DNA from: Bradyrhizobium sp.
GTDB taxonomy: Bacteria; Pseudomonadota; Alphaproteobacteria; Rhizobiales; Xanthobacteraceae
Direction: 5' to 3'
Length of the DNA: 47,358 nt
NCBI RefSeq assembly: GCF_028868675.1
Contig: NZ_JAGWUA010000014.1
Location: 1 to 47,358 of the forward strand
How positions within the stretch are numbered: the stretch's first letter is position 1; each line of letters opens with the position of its first letter. Positions 1-9,468 of the stretch are shown one piece after another. Below the pieces are notes generated by a model. That model ran no database searches. It was not told where the DNA came from and worked only from the letters and a program-made list of their open reading frames with translations. A program made the translations under genes and the position numbers.

Positions 1-557
1 GCGGCGACGTCACCGAGCGACGGCAGCTCTTCGAGAAATGCAGGCTCCACCTTGCGAAAGACCGCGCGTTGTTCGAGGGCGCGCGCCATCTGCTCAGTGG
101 ACTGCCGGGAGGCCGGATTGCGCTGCGAGCCGTGCGCCAGCAGGATCACGGTGCAGGCTTTTGGCGCGAAGCCGTGATCCCGTGCCGAATCGCCGGCCTG
201 CTGCAGCACTACATCGGGCAGGCCCGGGTCGAGCCCGAGCGGCGTCAGCATCTCGACCTCGCGACCGGCGCGGCCGGCCTCGTCGAGGATCTGCACCAGG
301 CGGTCGCGGGTGAAATAGCCGCTGGCGGCGAACAGCGGATAGACCAGGATGCGGTCGGCGGCCAGGCGCTCGAGCGCGTCCTTGACCGAAGGCTTTCCGG
401 AGATGAAGCCGACCGCGACGTCCAGGCCGCGTTCGGACAGCGCGCGAGCGATGCGGAAGACGCCCTCGTTGCCCGCGTCCGGCCGCCGCTCGCCATGGGC
501 GGCGAGCAGCAACGCAGTCCGCGGAGCGGCGCCCGCTCGCTCAGTGACTGGTGCCAT
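1..557 (-). CDS. CbiX/SirB-like class II chelatase (3' end cut by window edge)
   Basis: The minus-strand reading frame opens at an ATG at 557 and runs off the left edge without a stop, giving at least 185 residues. It shows two similar halves, each starting with a hydrophobic strand followed by His-Gly (LLLAAHGERR near the N terminus and VILLAHGSQRN about 120 residues later), as in two-domain CbiX sirohydrochlorin chelatases. A YPLF..SGYFTRD stretch follows the first half. The start overlaps the nirN stop by 17 bases, so it is probably the last gene read of the nir operon seen here. Inference: it inserts iron (or cobalt) into sirohydrochlorin, feeding siroheme to heme d1 synthesis after NirE. 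A cobalamin role is the alternative. Confidence 0.75.
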   Translation of the reverse strand, partial: MAPVTERAGAAPRTALLLAAHGERRPDAGNEGVFRIARALSERGLDVAVGFISGKPSVKDALERLAADRILVYPLFAASGYFTRDRLVQILDEAGRAGREVEMLTPLGLDPGLPDVVLQQAGDSARDHGFAPKACTVILLAHGSQRNPASRQSTEQMARALEQRAVFRKVEPAFLEELPSLGDVA

Positions 558-2106
558 CGGAGAAGGTGATCTTGTTCCAGACGTTGTATTTGCCGGAGGG
601 GCGCGACATCGGGATGCGCTTCACCTCGGCGAAGGTCGCCGCATCGTAGATCACCAGCGCGCCCTTGTCCTCCCAGATCGAGACCAGGGCGTGGCGGCCA
701 TATTTGTCGAACTCGACGTGGGCGGCGGTCTTGCCGGGCTCCGGCGTCACGCTGCGGACCACCTCCAGCGTGCGCTTGTCGATGATCGTGAGCGTGTCCT
801 TCTTCGCGCTCATCATGCTGTCGGTCCAGGCATAGGGCGTGTTCTCGTGGCTGCGCATGAAGAAGCCGGGGCCGGGCGTCTCGATCGTCTTGACCGGCGA
901 CCAGTCCTGCATGTCGAGCACGCTGATCTTGCCCTCCTTCAGGAGCGGCGTCGCCATCACGGCACGACCCTGCCAGGTCCAGGAGATGCCGGAGCCGAGA
1001 TGCGGCAGGCCCGGCAAATCGAGTTGCTTGATGTCGCGCCCGACTGTGAGGTTGACGACGATCGCCCTGCCCTCGCGCGCCGAGCCGATCAAATTGCGGT
1101 AGGGCGGATCGAAGAAAAAATCGTCGAGCGGCTCGGGCACCTCGATCCGCCGCAGCGCGAACAGGCCCTGCGAGGACGGCAGAGCCTCGATCATGCCCTT
1201 CTCGTGGCTATGCACGTAGCCGCCATAGACCGGCGGCGCGCTCGGGTCGGTGGCGACCTCCCAGATCTCCGGCACGTCCTTCAGCGCCGCGATGAAGCTG
1301 TTGCGTGACGGCGCCTGATAGACGGCGGAGACGCGCGAGGAATTGCCCTTGCGGTCCTTGGCGTCGAACACCTTCTCGACCGAGAGATCATCGGTGGACA
1401 GCATCACCAGCGTATGTGGCAGATAGTTGGCGACCGCGATATGCTTGCCGTCGCGCGAGATCGCGATGTTGCGCGAATTGATGCCGGCGCGGACCTCCGC
1501 GAGCATGGTCAGGGTCCAGAGATCGTATTTGGAGACCCAGCCGTCACGCGACATGAAGAAGACGTAGCGGCCGTCGGGGGTGAATTTCGGACCGCCGTGC
1601 AGCGCGAACCGGGTCTGGAAGCGCGTCAGCGGCTCGAAACGGTCGCCGTCGAGGATGGTCGCATGGTGGTCGCCGGCCTCGACCACGACGAATAGGTTCA
1701 TCGGGTCGGCGTCAAACCGCGGGCGGTCGAGCTGTGGCGCGGACGCGTGCACGACGCGGCTGGCGTCGATCTCGGGAATGCCCCAGGCCGGCACGAACGG
1801 CAAGGGCGAGGCAATGAAGGCTGCGAGCGCGGCGATCTCGTCCTTGCCGAGCTTACCGGAGAAGCCGGGCATCTGCGTGGCGGCGCGGCCGTCGGCGATC
1901 ACCGAGACGGCGCGCGCGCCGGTCAGGCGGCCGAGATTTTCGGGCAGCAGCGCAGGTCCGAGCCGGCCCAGCCGGTCGGCGCCATGGCATTCGGCGCAAT
2001 TGTCGGCGAACAGCTTCGCCGCATCGGGCCCCGCGAGCGCCGGCCCGCCCAGCGCAAACAGCGCGAGCGCAATGGCGACCCAGTCAGAGAGACAGCGGCG
2101 CTTCAT
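541..2106 (-). CDS. nirN: NirN, cytochrome c / d1-type propeller protein
   Basis: 521 residues: a Sec signal peptide (about 1-25), a class I cytochrome c domain with heme motif CAECH at 37-41, then a long region of propeller blades like the d1 domain of nitrite reductase. This domain order with a shorter cytochrome part and placement at the end of a nir operon is typical of NirN, the periplasmic protein that completes heme d1 by dehydrogenating dihydro-heme d1 and passes cofactor towards NirS. The ATG at 2106 lies 23 bases inside nirJ, which indicates translational coupling. It is not a second NirS: it lacks the segment with the paired distal His that NirS shows here. Assignment to NirN rather than NirF rests on the cytochrome domain. 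Confidence 0.88.
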   Translation of the reverse strand: MKRRCLSDWVAIALALFALGGPALAGPDAAKLFADNCAECHGADRLGRLGPALLPENLGRLTGARAVSVIADGRAATQMPGFSGKLGKDEIAALAAFIASPLPFVPAWGIPEIDASRVVHASAPQLDRPRFDADPMNLFVVVEAGDHHATILDGDRFEPLTRFQTRFALHGGPKFTPDGRYVFFMSRDGWVSKYDLWTLTMLAEVRAGINSRNIAISRDGKHIAVANYLPHTLVMLSTDDLSVEKVFDAKDRKGNSSRVSAVYQAPSRNSFIAALKDVPEIWEVATDPSAPPVYGGYVHSHEKGMIEALPSSQGLFALRRIEVPEPLDDFFFDPPYRNLIGSAREGRAIVVNLTVGRDIKQLDLPGLPHLGSGISWTWQGRAVMATPLLKEGKISVLDMQDWSPVKTIETPGPGFFMRSHENTPYAWTDSMMSAKKDTLTIIDKRTLEVVRSVTPEPGKTAAHVEFDKYGRHALVSIWEDKGALVIYDAATFAEVKRIPMSRPSGKYNVWNKITFSDGTSH

Positions 2107-3292
2107 GGCGTGTTCCGCGATAGATGCTGGTCTTCACCCGCTCGACCGGCGCGTCGAGCCCGATCTCGGCGTCGCTGAGATAACAGCCGGGATCCTCGGC
2201 CCAGGCATCGCCGGTGATGCGCTGCGCGCGCACGCGGGTGTTGCCGTTGCAGATGTCGAAATAGGCACAGGCGCCGCAGCGGCCCGAGACCCGGCGCGGC
2301 TTCTGCTTCAGGCCGGCCATGATCGGGTCGGACAGGTCGGTCCAGATCTCCGAGAACGGCCGCGCCTTGACGTTGCCGAGATCGTGGTGCCACCACATCG
2401 TGTCCGGGTGCACGTTGCCGAGATTGTCGATGTTGGCGACGTTGACGCCGGAGGAATTGCCGCCCCAGCGCACGAGCTTTTCGCGCAAATCGTTCACGCG
2501 ATTCGGCGCATTGCGCTCGGCCCAGTGCAGCAGATAGACCGCATCGGCATCGTTGTTGCCGGTGACGATCTCCATCTCGCTGCCTTCTTTCGCCCAGCGC
2601 CAGGCGCGCGCGATCACCATGTCCATGGCATCACGCGTGGTTTGCCACATCGCGTCGTCGCCGCGGTTCTTGTTGCCGCGCCCGGCATAGACGAGATGCG
2701 AGAGATAGAACTTCGGAAACCCTTCCTGCTCGACCAGATCGAGCAGCAGCGGCAACTCGGCCGCGTTGTCCTCGGTCATGGTGAAGCGCACGCCGACCTT
2801 GATACCGCGGTCGCGCAGCATGCGCAGGCCGCCCAGCGCCTCCTGATAGGCGCCCTGCTTGCGGCGGAAGCGATCGTGGGTCGCACCGATGCCGTCGAGC
2901 GAGATGCCGACATAGTCGTAGCCGATGTCGCGGATGCGATCGGCCATGGCGGCATCGACCAGCGTGCCGTTGGAGGAGAGCCCGACATAGAACTTCATCG
3001 CCTTGGCGCGGGCGGAGATCTCGAAAATGTCCCGCCGCATCAACGGCTCGCCGCCGGACAGGATCAGTACCGGAACGCGGAAGGACTTCAGATCGTCCAT
3101 CACGTGAAAAATCTGCGCGGTCGACAGCTCGCCCGGGAAATCGACGTCGCCGGAGATCGAATAGCAGTGCTTGCAGGTGAGGTTGCAGCGCCGGATCAGA
3201 TTCCAGATCACCACCGGTCCCGGCGGATGACGCACCGGCCCGGTCGGGGCTGGCTCATCCAGTTCGCGCAGATATTGGCTCAGGCGGAACAT
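2084..3292 (-). CDS. nirJ: NirJ, radical SAM enzyme of heme d1 synthesis
   Basis: 402 residues. The radical SAM cluster motif CNLTCKHCY gives Cys36, Cys40 and Cys43, and a Cys-rich C-terminal segment (CGACAYFDIC and a later PGCYL, roughly residues 345-375) fits a second iron-sulfur cluster of the SPASM type. In the known pathway NirJ removes propionate side chains of didecarboxysiroheme to make the keto groups of heme d1. It sits between nirH and nirN; the start at 3292 is 15 bases downstream of the nirH stop. The length is normal for the family. Confidence 0.93.
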   Translation of the reverse strand: MFRLSQYLRELDEPAPTGPVRHPPGPVVIWNLIRRCNLTCKHCYSISGDVDFPGELSTAQIFHVMDDLKSFRVPVLILSGGEPLMRRDIFEISARAKAMKFYVGLSSNGTLVDAAMADRIRDIGYDYVGISLDGIGATHDRFRRKQGAYQEALGGLRMLRDRGIKVGVRFTMTEDNAAELPLLLDLVEQEGFPKFYLSHLVYAGRGNKNRGDDAMWQTTRDAMDMVIARAWRWAKEGSEMEIVTGNNDADAVYLLHWAERNAPNRVNDLREKLVRWGGNSSGVNVANIDNLGNVHPDTMWWHHDLGNVKARPFSEIWTDLSDPIMAGLKQKPRRVSGRCGACAYFDICNGNTRVRAQRITGDAWAEDPGCYLSDAEIGLDAPVERVKTSIYRGTRHEAPLSL

Positions 3293-3307
3293 GACCGCTC
3301 CTCTCGT

Positions 3308-3784
3308 TCAGGCGGCAATACGAAGACCGGTCTTCTTCAGGATCCGGGTGGAGAACAGCACCTCATGCGCGCGCGCGGCGGGGCCGACCAGCGCGGCGAT
3401 CTCCGCGACCTTGGTCCGGACCTCGTCGCGCGTCCGGCCGTGCACCATGGCGAAGAGGTTGTACGGCCACAGCGGCAGATAGCGCGGCCGCTCGTAGCAA
3501 TGGGTGACGAAATCGAGCGCACCGACCCTCGCGCCGACCTCGGCGACGGATTCGTCGGCGACGTCCCACACCGACATGCCGTTGGCGGTGTAGCCGAGCG
3601 CGTAGTGATTGGGAATGGCGCCGATGCGGCGGATGGCGCCGTCATCGAGCAGCCGTTGCAGGCGCGCGATCACCTCGGCCTCGGCGAGACCGAGCCGCTC
3701 GCCGAGCACGCGGTAGGGCTCGGAGACGAGCGGCAGGCCGGTCTGGGTGGCCGCGACGAGCTTGCGATCGATGGCATCCAGCAT
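3308..3784 (-). CDS. nirH: NirH, siroheme decarboxylase subunit (Lrp/AsnC fold)
   Basis: 158 residues starting MLDAID. The N-terminal half is a winged helix like AsnC/Lrp regulators and the C-terminal half holds the pattern HCYERPRYLPLWPYNLFAMVH, whose core RPRYLPLWPYNLF is shared with the second half of NirDL. In the known pathway NirD, L, G and H decarboxylate siroheme to 12,18-didecarboxysiroheme; they are enzymes and not transcription factors. The ATG at 3784 comes 2 bases after the nirG stop. A longer upstream reading of the same frame is an artefact of antisense coding bias. H versus L naming follows gene order only. Confidence 0.85.
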   Translation of the reverse strand: MLDAIDRKLVAATQTGLPLVSEPYRVLGERLGLAEAEVIARLQRLLDDGAIRRIGAIPNHYALGYTANGMSVWDVADESVAEVGARVGALDFVTHCYERPRYLPLWPYNLFAMVHGRTRDEVRTKVAEIAALVGPAARAHEVLFSTRILKKTGLRIAA

Positions 3785-3786
3785 CG

Positions 3787-4239
3787 TCAAACCTCGACAC
3801 GAAAGCCGACGAAGAATTCGCGCGTCTTCGGCATGGCGCGGACGGCAAGGCCGGTCTCGCGCTCGATCTCGGCGATCACCTGGTCGATCCGGCCGGGCTC
3901 CGCCGCCGATACCACGAACCACATGTTCAATTCGTGATCGCGCTCGTAATTGTGCGCGATCTCGGCATGGGCGTTGACGAGTTCGGCAACCTCCTCGAAG
4001 CGCTCCGGCGGAACGGCGATGGCGGCAAGGCACACCGCGCCGCCCATCTGCTCCGCATTCCAGAGCGGGCCGAACCGGCTCAGCTGCCCGCCGGCGAGCA
4101 GGCCGCCGATGCAATCGATCATCTCGCCCTCGCTGAGGCCGAGCTTTGCGCCGGCGTCGCGGAACGGCCGCTGCGTCAGCGGAAAGCCGCCCTGCAGGCC
4201 GTTGACGACGGCCCTTTCCGTCGGGTCGAGCGAGCGCAT
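3787..4239 (-). CDS. nirG: NirG, siroheme decarboxylase subunit (Lrp/AsnC fold)
   Basis: 150 residues starting MRSLDPTERAV. It has the winged-helix N-terminal half and, in the C-terminal half, the pattern HNYERDHELNMWFVV that is also seen in the first half of NirDL, so it is of the D/G type rather than the L/H type. Its ATG overlaps the nirDL stop (ATGA). It probably pairs with NirH to form the second decarboxylase heterodimer acting on siroheme in the cytoplasm. Length and context are ordinary. Confidence 0.85.
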   Translation of the reverse strand: MRSLDPTERAVVNGLQGGFPLTQRPFRDAGAKLGLSEGEMIDCIGGLLAGGQLSRFGPLWNAEQMGGAVCLAAIAVPPERFEEVAELVNAHAEIAHNYERDHELNMWFVVSAAEPGRIDQVIAEIERETGLAVRAMPKTREFFVGFRVEV

Positions 4240-5222
4240 CAATTCGCTCCGTCGCGGCTGAAGACCGCACCGCGCTGCTTGAAGCAGCGCTTCGAGAACA
4301 GCACGGCCTGGCGGTTGAGGCCGGTATCCGCCAGCAGATTGAGCTCGTCGATCGCGGCATGGGCCTCGCTGCGGGCGCGCGCGTGCACCATGCAGAACAG
4401 ATTGTACGGCCACAGCGGCGGATGACGCGGGCGCCGGTAGCACAGGGTCACGGCGGGATGACGGGCAAAGGTCGCGGCGACCGCGTCCACGTTCGCGTCG
4501 GGAATGTCCCATACCGCCATCGCGTTGGCCCTGAAGCCGAGCTTGTCGTGTCGCACCACGCAGCCGAAACGCGTCACGACGCCGGCGGCGACCAGATGTT
4601 CCAGCCGCGCGATCACCTCGGCCTGATCGAGCGCGAGCCGGTCGGCGACCGCGAGGTAGGGATGCTCGACCAGCGGCAGACCGTTCTCGATCGCCGCCAG
4701 GATCAGGCGGTCGCGCGGATCCGGGCAATACTCCTGGGCAGCACGAGACGCCTCGTCCTTCTGCGGACGCGGCGCGCCGAGCGGAAAGCCGAGGCCGAGA
4801 TGATAGGCCCGCAGCATCGGCAGGGCGATTACCGCAAGGCCGGTCCGCGCCTCGATGTTGCGGATGGTCGCGCCGATCGCGTCGGCATCGCCGCCCGCGA
4901 CGACGAACCAGAGATTGAGATCGTGCTCGCGCTCGTAATTGTGCGTAACCAAGGGCTCGCGACTGACGATGTGGGCGACCTCCTCCAGCCGCTCCGACGG
5001 GACCTGCATCGCCGCGAGCGTGCTGGCGCCGACCGTGTTCGGCCGAACCACGGCGCCGATGCGGGAGATCAGGTCGTGCTCCTGCATGCGACGGAAGACG
5101 CCGATCGTCTCCTGCTCGCCGAGCGCGGCGGAGCGGCCGACCACCTTGAACGGCTTCTCGACCAGCGGAAAATTGTGCTGCCAGCGATCGATCAAGGTCA
5201 GCTCAGTGGGCGTCGGAATCAT
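4239..5222 (-). CDS. nirDL: NirDL fusion, siroheme decarboxylase
   Basis: 327 residues made of two consecutive Lrp/AsnC-like modules. The first (about 1-150) carries HNYEREHDLNLWFVV, the D/G-type pattern; the second (about 170-327) carries RPRHPPLWPYNLFCMVH, the L/H-type pattern. It is therefore a natural fusion of NirD and NirL, which are separate genes in Pseudomonas; fused forms are known in other denitrifiers. It decarboxylates siroheme during heme d1 synthesis. The ATG overlaps the nirF stop (ATGA), and its own stop overlaps the nirG start in the same way. Confidence 0.9.
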   Translation of the reverse strand: MIPTPTELTLIDRWQHNFPLVEKPFKVVGRSAALGEQETIGVFRRMQEHDLISRIGAVVRPNTVGASTLAAMQVPSERLEEVAHIVSREPLVTHNYEREHDLNLWFVVAGGDADAIGATIRNIEARTGLAVIALPMLRAYHLGLGFPLGAPRPQKDEASRAAQEYCPDPRDRLILAAIENGLPLVEHPYLAVADRLALDQAEVIARLEHLVAAGVVTRFGCVVRHDKLGFRANAMAVWDIPDANVDAVAATFARHPAVTLCYRRPRHPPLWPYNLFCMVHARARSEAHAAIDELNLLADTGLNRQAVLFSKRCFKQRGAVFSRDGAN

Positions 5223-6403
5223 TGCCCGATCCTCGTTGCGCGCGCGGTGAAGAAGATCCCGGAGGGCTTTTGCGCCGGGATCTCCGCTTTCTTGGCGAAG
5301 GACGCGGCGTCGTAGACGTCGATGCGGTCGGCGTCGCGCACGGAGACCCAGACCTCGTTGCCGCGCGGCGTGAACTCCATGTGCAGCACGGCGGGGCCCG
5401 GCGTCAGGCGATGGATCACCTTGAGGCTCTCGGTGTCGACGATGTCGATGGTGTCGTTGAGCGGATGGGCGAAGTTGACCCAGACGTGGCGACCGTCGGG
5501 GCGCGCCACCGCGAACACCGGCTGACCGTGGGTCGCCACGCGACCGGCCTCGGTGAACTTGCGCAGATCGACCGCGATCAGCTCGTGATGCCCGACGGCG
5601 GGCAGCAGCAGCTTGTCGCCGACCGCGGCCCAGCCTTCGAGGTGCGGCATCTTGTAGACCGGCAGTTGCTGCTCGCCGCGGCCGTAGCCGTCGAGGATGC
5701 GCTCGGCCTTGAGCGGCTGCTGCCAGGTGTCGACGTGCACCACGCCGTCCTCGCCGAACAGGCCGGCGAGATAGTGGCGCCCGTCGGTGGTGACGTTGCC
5801 GTCATAGGGCAGCTTGCCCACATTGGTCAGCCTCGTGACGGCGGGCGATTCGACATTGGTGAGATCGGCGACCCAGATCTCGCCGGCGTCGTACAGCGCC
5901 CAGGCGAAGCGGCGGCCGGGCAGATCGACCAGGCCGACCGTCTTGGAGGCCTTGCCGTCGGCGCCGACGGCGGGAATGTTGGCGACGGGATCGAGCGTTC
6001 TGGCGTCGAACACCCGCACCCCGCCGGGCTCGTAATTCGACACCGCGATCAACGCGCCGTCATCGGAGATGGCGCCGCCGATCGAATTGCCGGCCTGCAC
6101 GATACGCTTCGCGATCGCGTTGGTGAGCATGTCGACCTTGGTCAGGCCGCCGTCGCGGCCGAACACATAGGCGTAACGCTGGTCCGGCGAGAACACCACG
6201 GAAGCATGGGAGAGATCGCCGAGGCCTTCGACGCGGCCGATGGTCTTGCGCGCGCTGGTATCGACGATCAGGGCCGAGCCCGTCGCGCGCTCGATGATCA
6301 GGCCGAGATTGCCGGTGCCGCGCAATTCGTCGGCGCGGACCAGCGCCGGCATCAGCAACAACAGCGCCAGCGTCAGCTTCGCAATCATTTTAGCGGCGTT
6401 CAT
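5219..6403 (-). CDS. nirF: NirF, heme d1 biosynthesis propeller protein
   Basis: 394 residues from the ATG at 6403, which overlaps the nirC stop (ATGA). A Sec signal peptide (about residues 1-24, ending near ALVRA) precedes a d1-type eight-bladed propeller without any CxxCH motif, which separates it from NirN and NirS. NirF is required for late steps of heme d1 synthesis in the periplasm; its exact reaction is less certain than that of NirJ or NirN. The frame stays open 68 codons further upstream, but that part lies inside nirC and is not needed. There is no lipobox Cys near the signal cleavage site, unlike some lipoprotein NirF versions. Confidence 0.9.
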   Translation of the reverse strand: MNAAKMIAKLTLALLLLMPALVRADELRGTGNLGLIIERATGSALIVDTSARKTIGRVEGLGDLSHASVVFSPDQRYAYVFGRDGGLTKVDMLTNAIAKRIVQAGNSIGGAISDDGALIAVSNYEPGGVRVFDARTLDPVANIPAVGADGKASKTVGLVDLPGRRFAWALYDAGEIWVADLTNVESPAVTRLTNVGKLPYDGNVTTDGRHYLAGLFGEDGVVHVDTWQQPLKAERILDGYGRGEQQLPVYKMPHLEGWAAVGDKLLLPAVGHHELIAVDLRKFTEAGRVATHGQPVFAVARPDGRHVWVNFAHPLNDTIDIVDTESLKVIHRLTPGPAVLHMEFTPRGNEVWVSVRDADRIDVYDAASFAKKAEIPAQKPSGIFFTARATRIGQ

Positions 6404-6743
6404 GGCAGATTTCCCTGCTGCAGGCGGTCGACGATCCAGCGCGCCTCCGGCTCGCTCAGGAGCGGGCGCCATGGCGGCATCGGCGTGCCCGGCACGCCGT
6501 CGAGGATGATGCTGACGAGCTGTTCGCGATTCCAGGCGCGCAAATGATCCGGCGTGAGCGGCTTGCCGAGGCCCCCTTTCAGGGTCAGCCCATGGCAGGA
6601 GCCGCAATCCTGCCGCACGAGGTTCGCCAGACGGGCGGGGTCGCTATTGGTTTCGCCTGCGGCCGCCGGAGCCATGGCCCCGACCGACGCCAGCGCGAGG
6701 CTAGGCCACAACAGAAATCGCCTCGCTACTCCCAGCATCATTC
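6400..6743 (-). CDS. nirC: NirC, periplasmic monoheme cytochrome c
   Basis: 114 residues if the first of two adjacent ATG codons (6743 and 6740) is used. A signal peptide (about 1-29, ending APAAAGE) is followed by one heme site CGSCH at 46-50 and a likely axial Met in GTPMPPW. Small cytochromes of this type in nir clusters donate electrons to NirS or serve as redox partners in heme d1 maturation. The start lies 43 bases inside nirE. An upstream extension of the frame exists but would put the signal peptide internally, so it was not chosen. Confidence 0.83.
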
Positions 6744-7480
6744 CGCTCGCTGCGCTCCATGGCGATCGCGGCGACCCTTCCGATGATGAACAGGACCGGC
6801 CCGCTGAAGGAGGCATCCTTCAGGACCGTCGGAAGCGTCTCCAGACAAGCGTATATTCGGCGCTCTTGCGGGGTCGTACCTTGACAAATCGCAAACACCG
6901 GCGTGGTGGCCGACAGGCCTTCGGCGACCAAGTTGCGGACGATTTCCTCAATGTTCGCAAGGCCCATATAGACGACGAGCGTGGTCTCGGGATCGGCGAG
7001 GCTGCGCCAGTCCAGATCGAGCGGCTCGTTGGCCTTACGATGGCCCGCCACATAGCGCACGCCCGAGGCGAGCCCGCGGTGGGTCAGCGGCATGCGCGCC
7101 GCCGCGGCGCAACCCTGCGCCGCGGTGATGCCGGGCACCACCTCGTAGGGAATGCCAGCGGCTTCGAGCTCGGCCGCTTCCTCCGAGCCGCGCCCGAAGA
7201 TGAAGGGATCGCCGCCCTTGAGCCGCACCACCGTGCGACCGGCGCGCGCCAACCGAACCAGCATCTCGTTGATTTCGTCCTGCGGCACCGGATGATGGGC
7301 GGCCTGCTTGCCGACATTGATCTGCAGTACGCCGTCGGCGATGGTGTCCAGGATGCTCTGCGGCACCAGGCGGTCGTAGACGACGACGTCGGCCTCGCGG
7401 ATCGCGCGCACCGCCTTCACGGTGAGCAACTCGGGATCGCCCGGGCCGGCGCCGACGAGAGAGACCTTTCCGACAGCCAT
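6701..7480 (-). CDS. nirE: NirE, uroporphyrinogen III C-methyltransferase
   Basis: 259 residues from the ATG at 7480, which has GGAG about 9 bases upstream. Family signatures are VGAGPGDPELLTVKA at the N terminus and GGDPFIFGRGSEE near residue 90, both typical of SAM-dependent uroporphyrinogen III methyltransferases (CobA/CysG-A). It makes precorrin-2, the entry point to siroheme and then heme d1. It lies 74 bases downstream of the nirS stop and overlaps nirC. There is no CysG-B dehydrogenase/chelatase domain, so siroheme formation needs other enzymes, one possibly the CbiX-like protein at the left edge. Confidence 0.93.
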   Translation of the reverse strand: MAVGKVSLVGAGPGDPELLTVKAVRAIREADVVVYDRLVPQSILDTIADGVLQINVGKQAAHHPVPQDEINEMLVRLARAGRTVVRLKGGDPFIFGRGSEEAAELEAAGIPYEVVPGITAAQGCAAAARMPLTHRGLASGVRYVAGHRKANEPLDLDWRSLADPETTLVVYMGLANIEEIVRNLVAEGLSATTPVFAICQGTTPQERRIYACLETLPTVLKDASFSGPVLFIIGRVAAIAMERSERNDAGSSEAISVVA

Positions 7481-7554
7481 GACGCGCTCCGCTTGGGCCG
7501 CCTCGCGAACTACGACGGTGCGGCAATCTTCTCGCCGCACCGTCGCGTGACCCG

Positions 7555-9412
<1,858 letters not shown>

Positions 9413-9420
9413 GGCTACAC

Positions 9421-9434
9421 TTGACCTATCTCAA
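9421..9434. promoter_or_regulatory. Second, imperfect FNR-type box upstream of nirI
   Basis: TTGACCTATCTCAA has an intact left half and a right half with one change from TTGA-N6-TCAA. It starts 22 bases after the start of the perfect box, that is two helical turns, so two dimers could bind the same face of the DNA. Centre about 41 bases before the proposed nirI start. Confidence 0.5.
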
Positions 9435-9468
9435 TGCGGCGATGGCCCAACCCTGCCTGATCCCTGAC

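Noticed and set aside
541..2106. Second nitrite reductase (NirS paralog)
   Set aside because: It has the cytochrome and d1-like parts but not the NirS pocket sequence, and its place at the operon end fits NirN.
1580..3937. Long plus-strand ORF opposite nirN, nirJ and nirH
   Set aside because: It is antisense to well-identified genes, is rich in Arg, Ala and Asp-type shadow residues and has no motif. Long antisense ORFs are common in DNA with G/C at third codon positions.
3308..5222. Lrp/AsnC transcription regulators
   Set aside because: Their winged-helix look is that of NirD/L/G/H siroheme decarboxylases, and the nir context settles the role.
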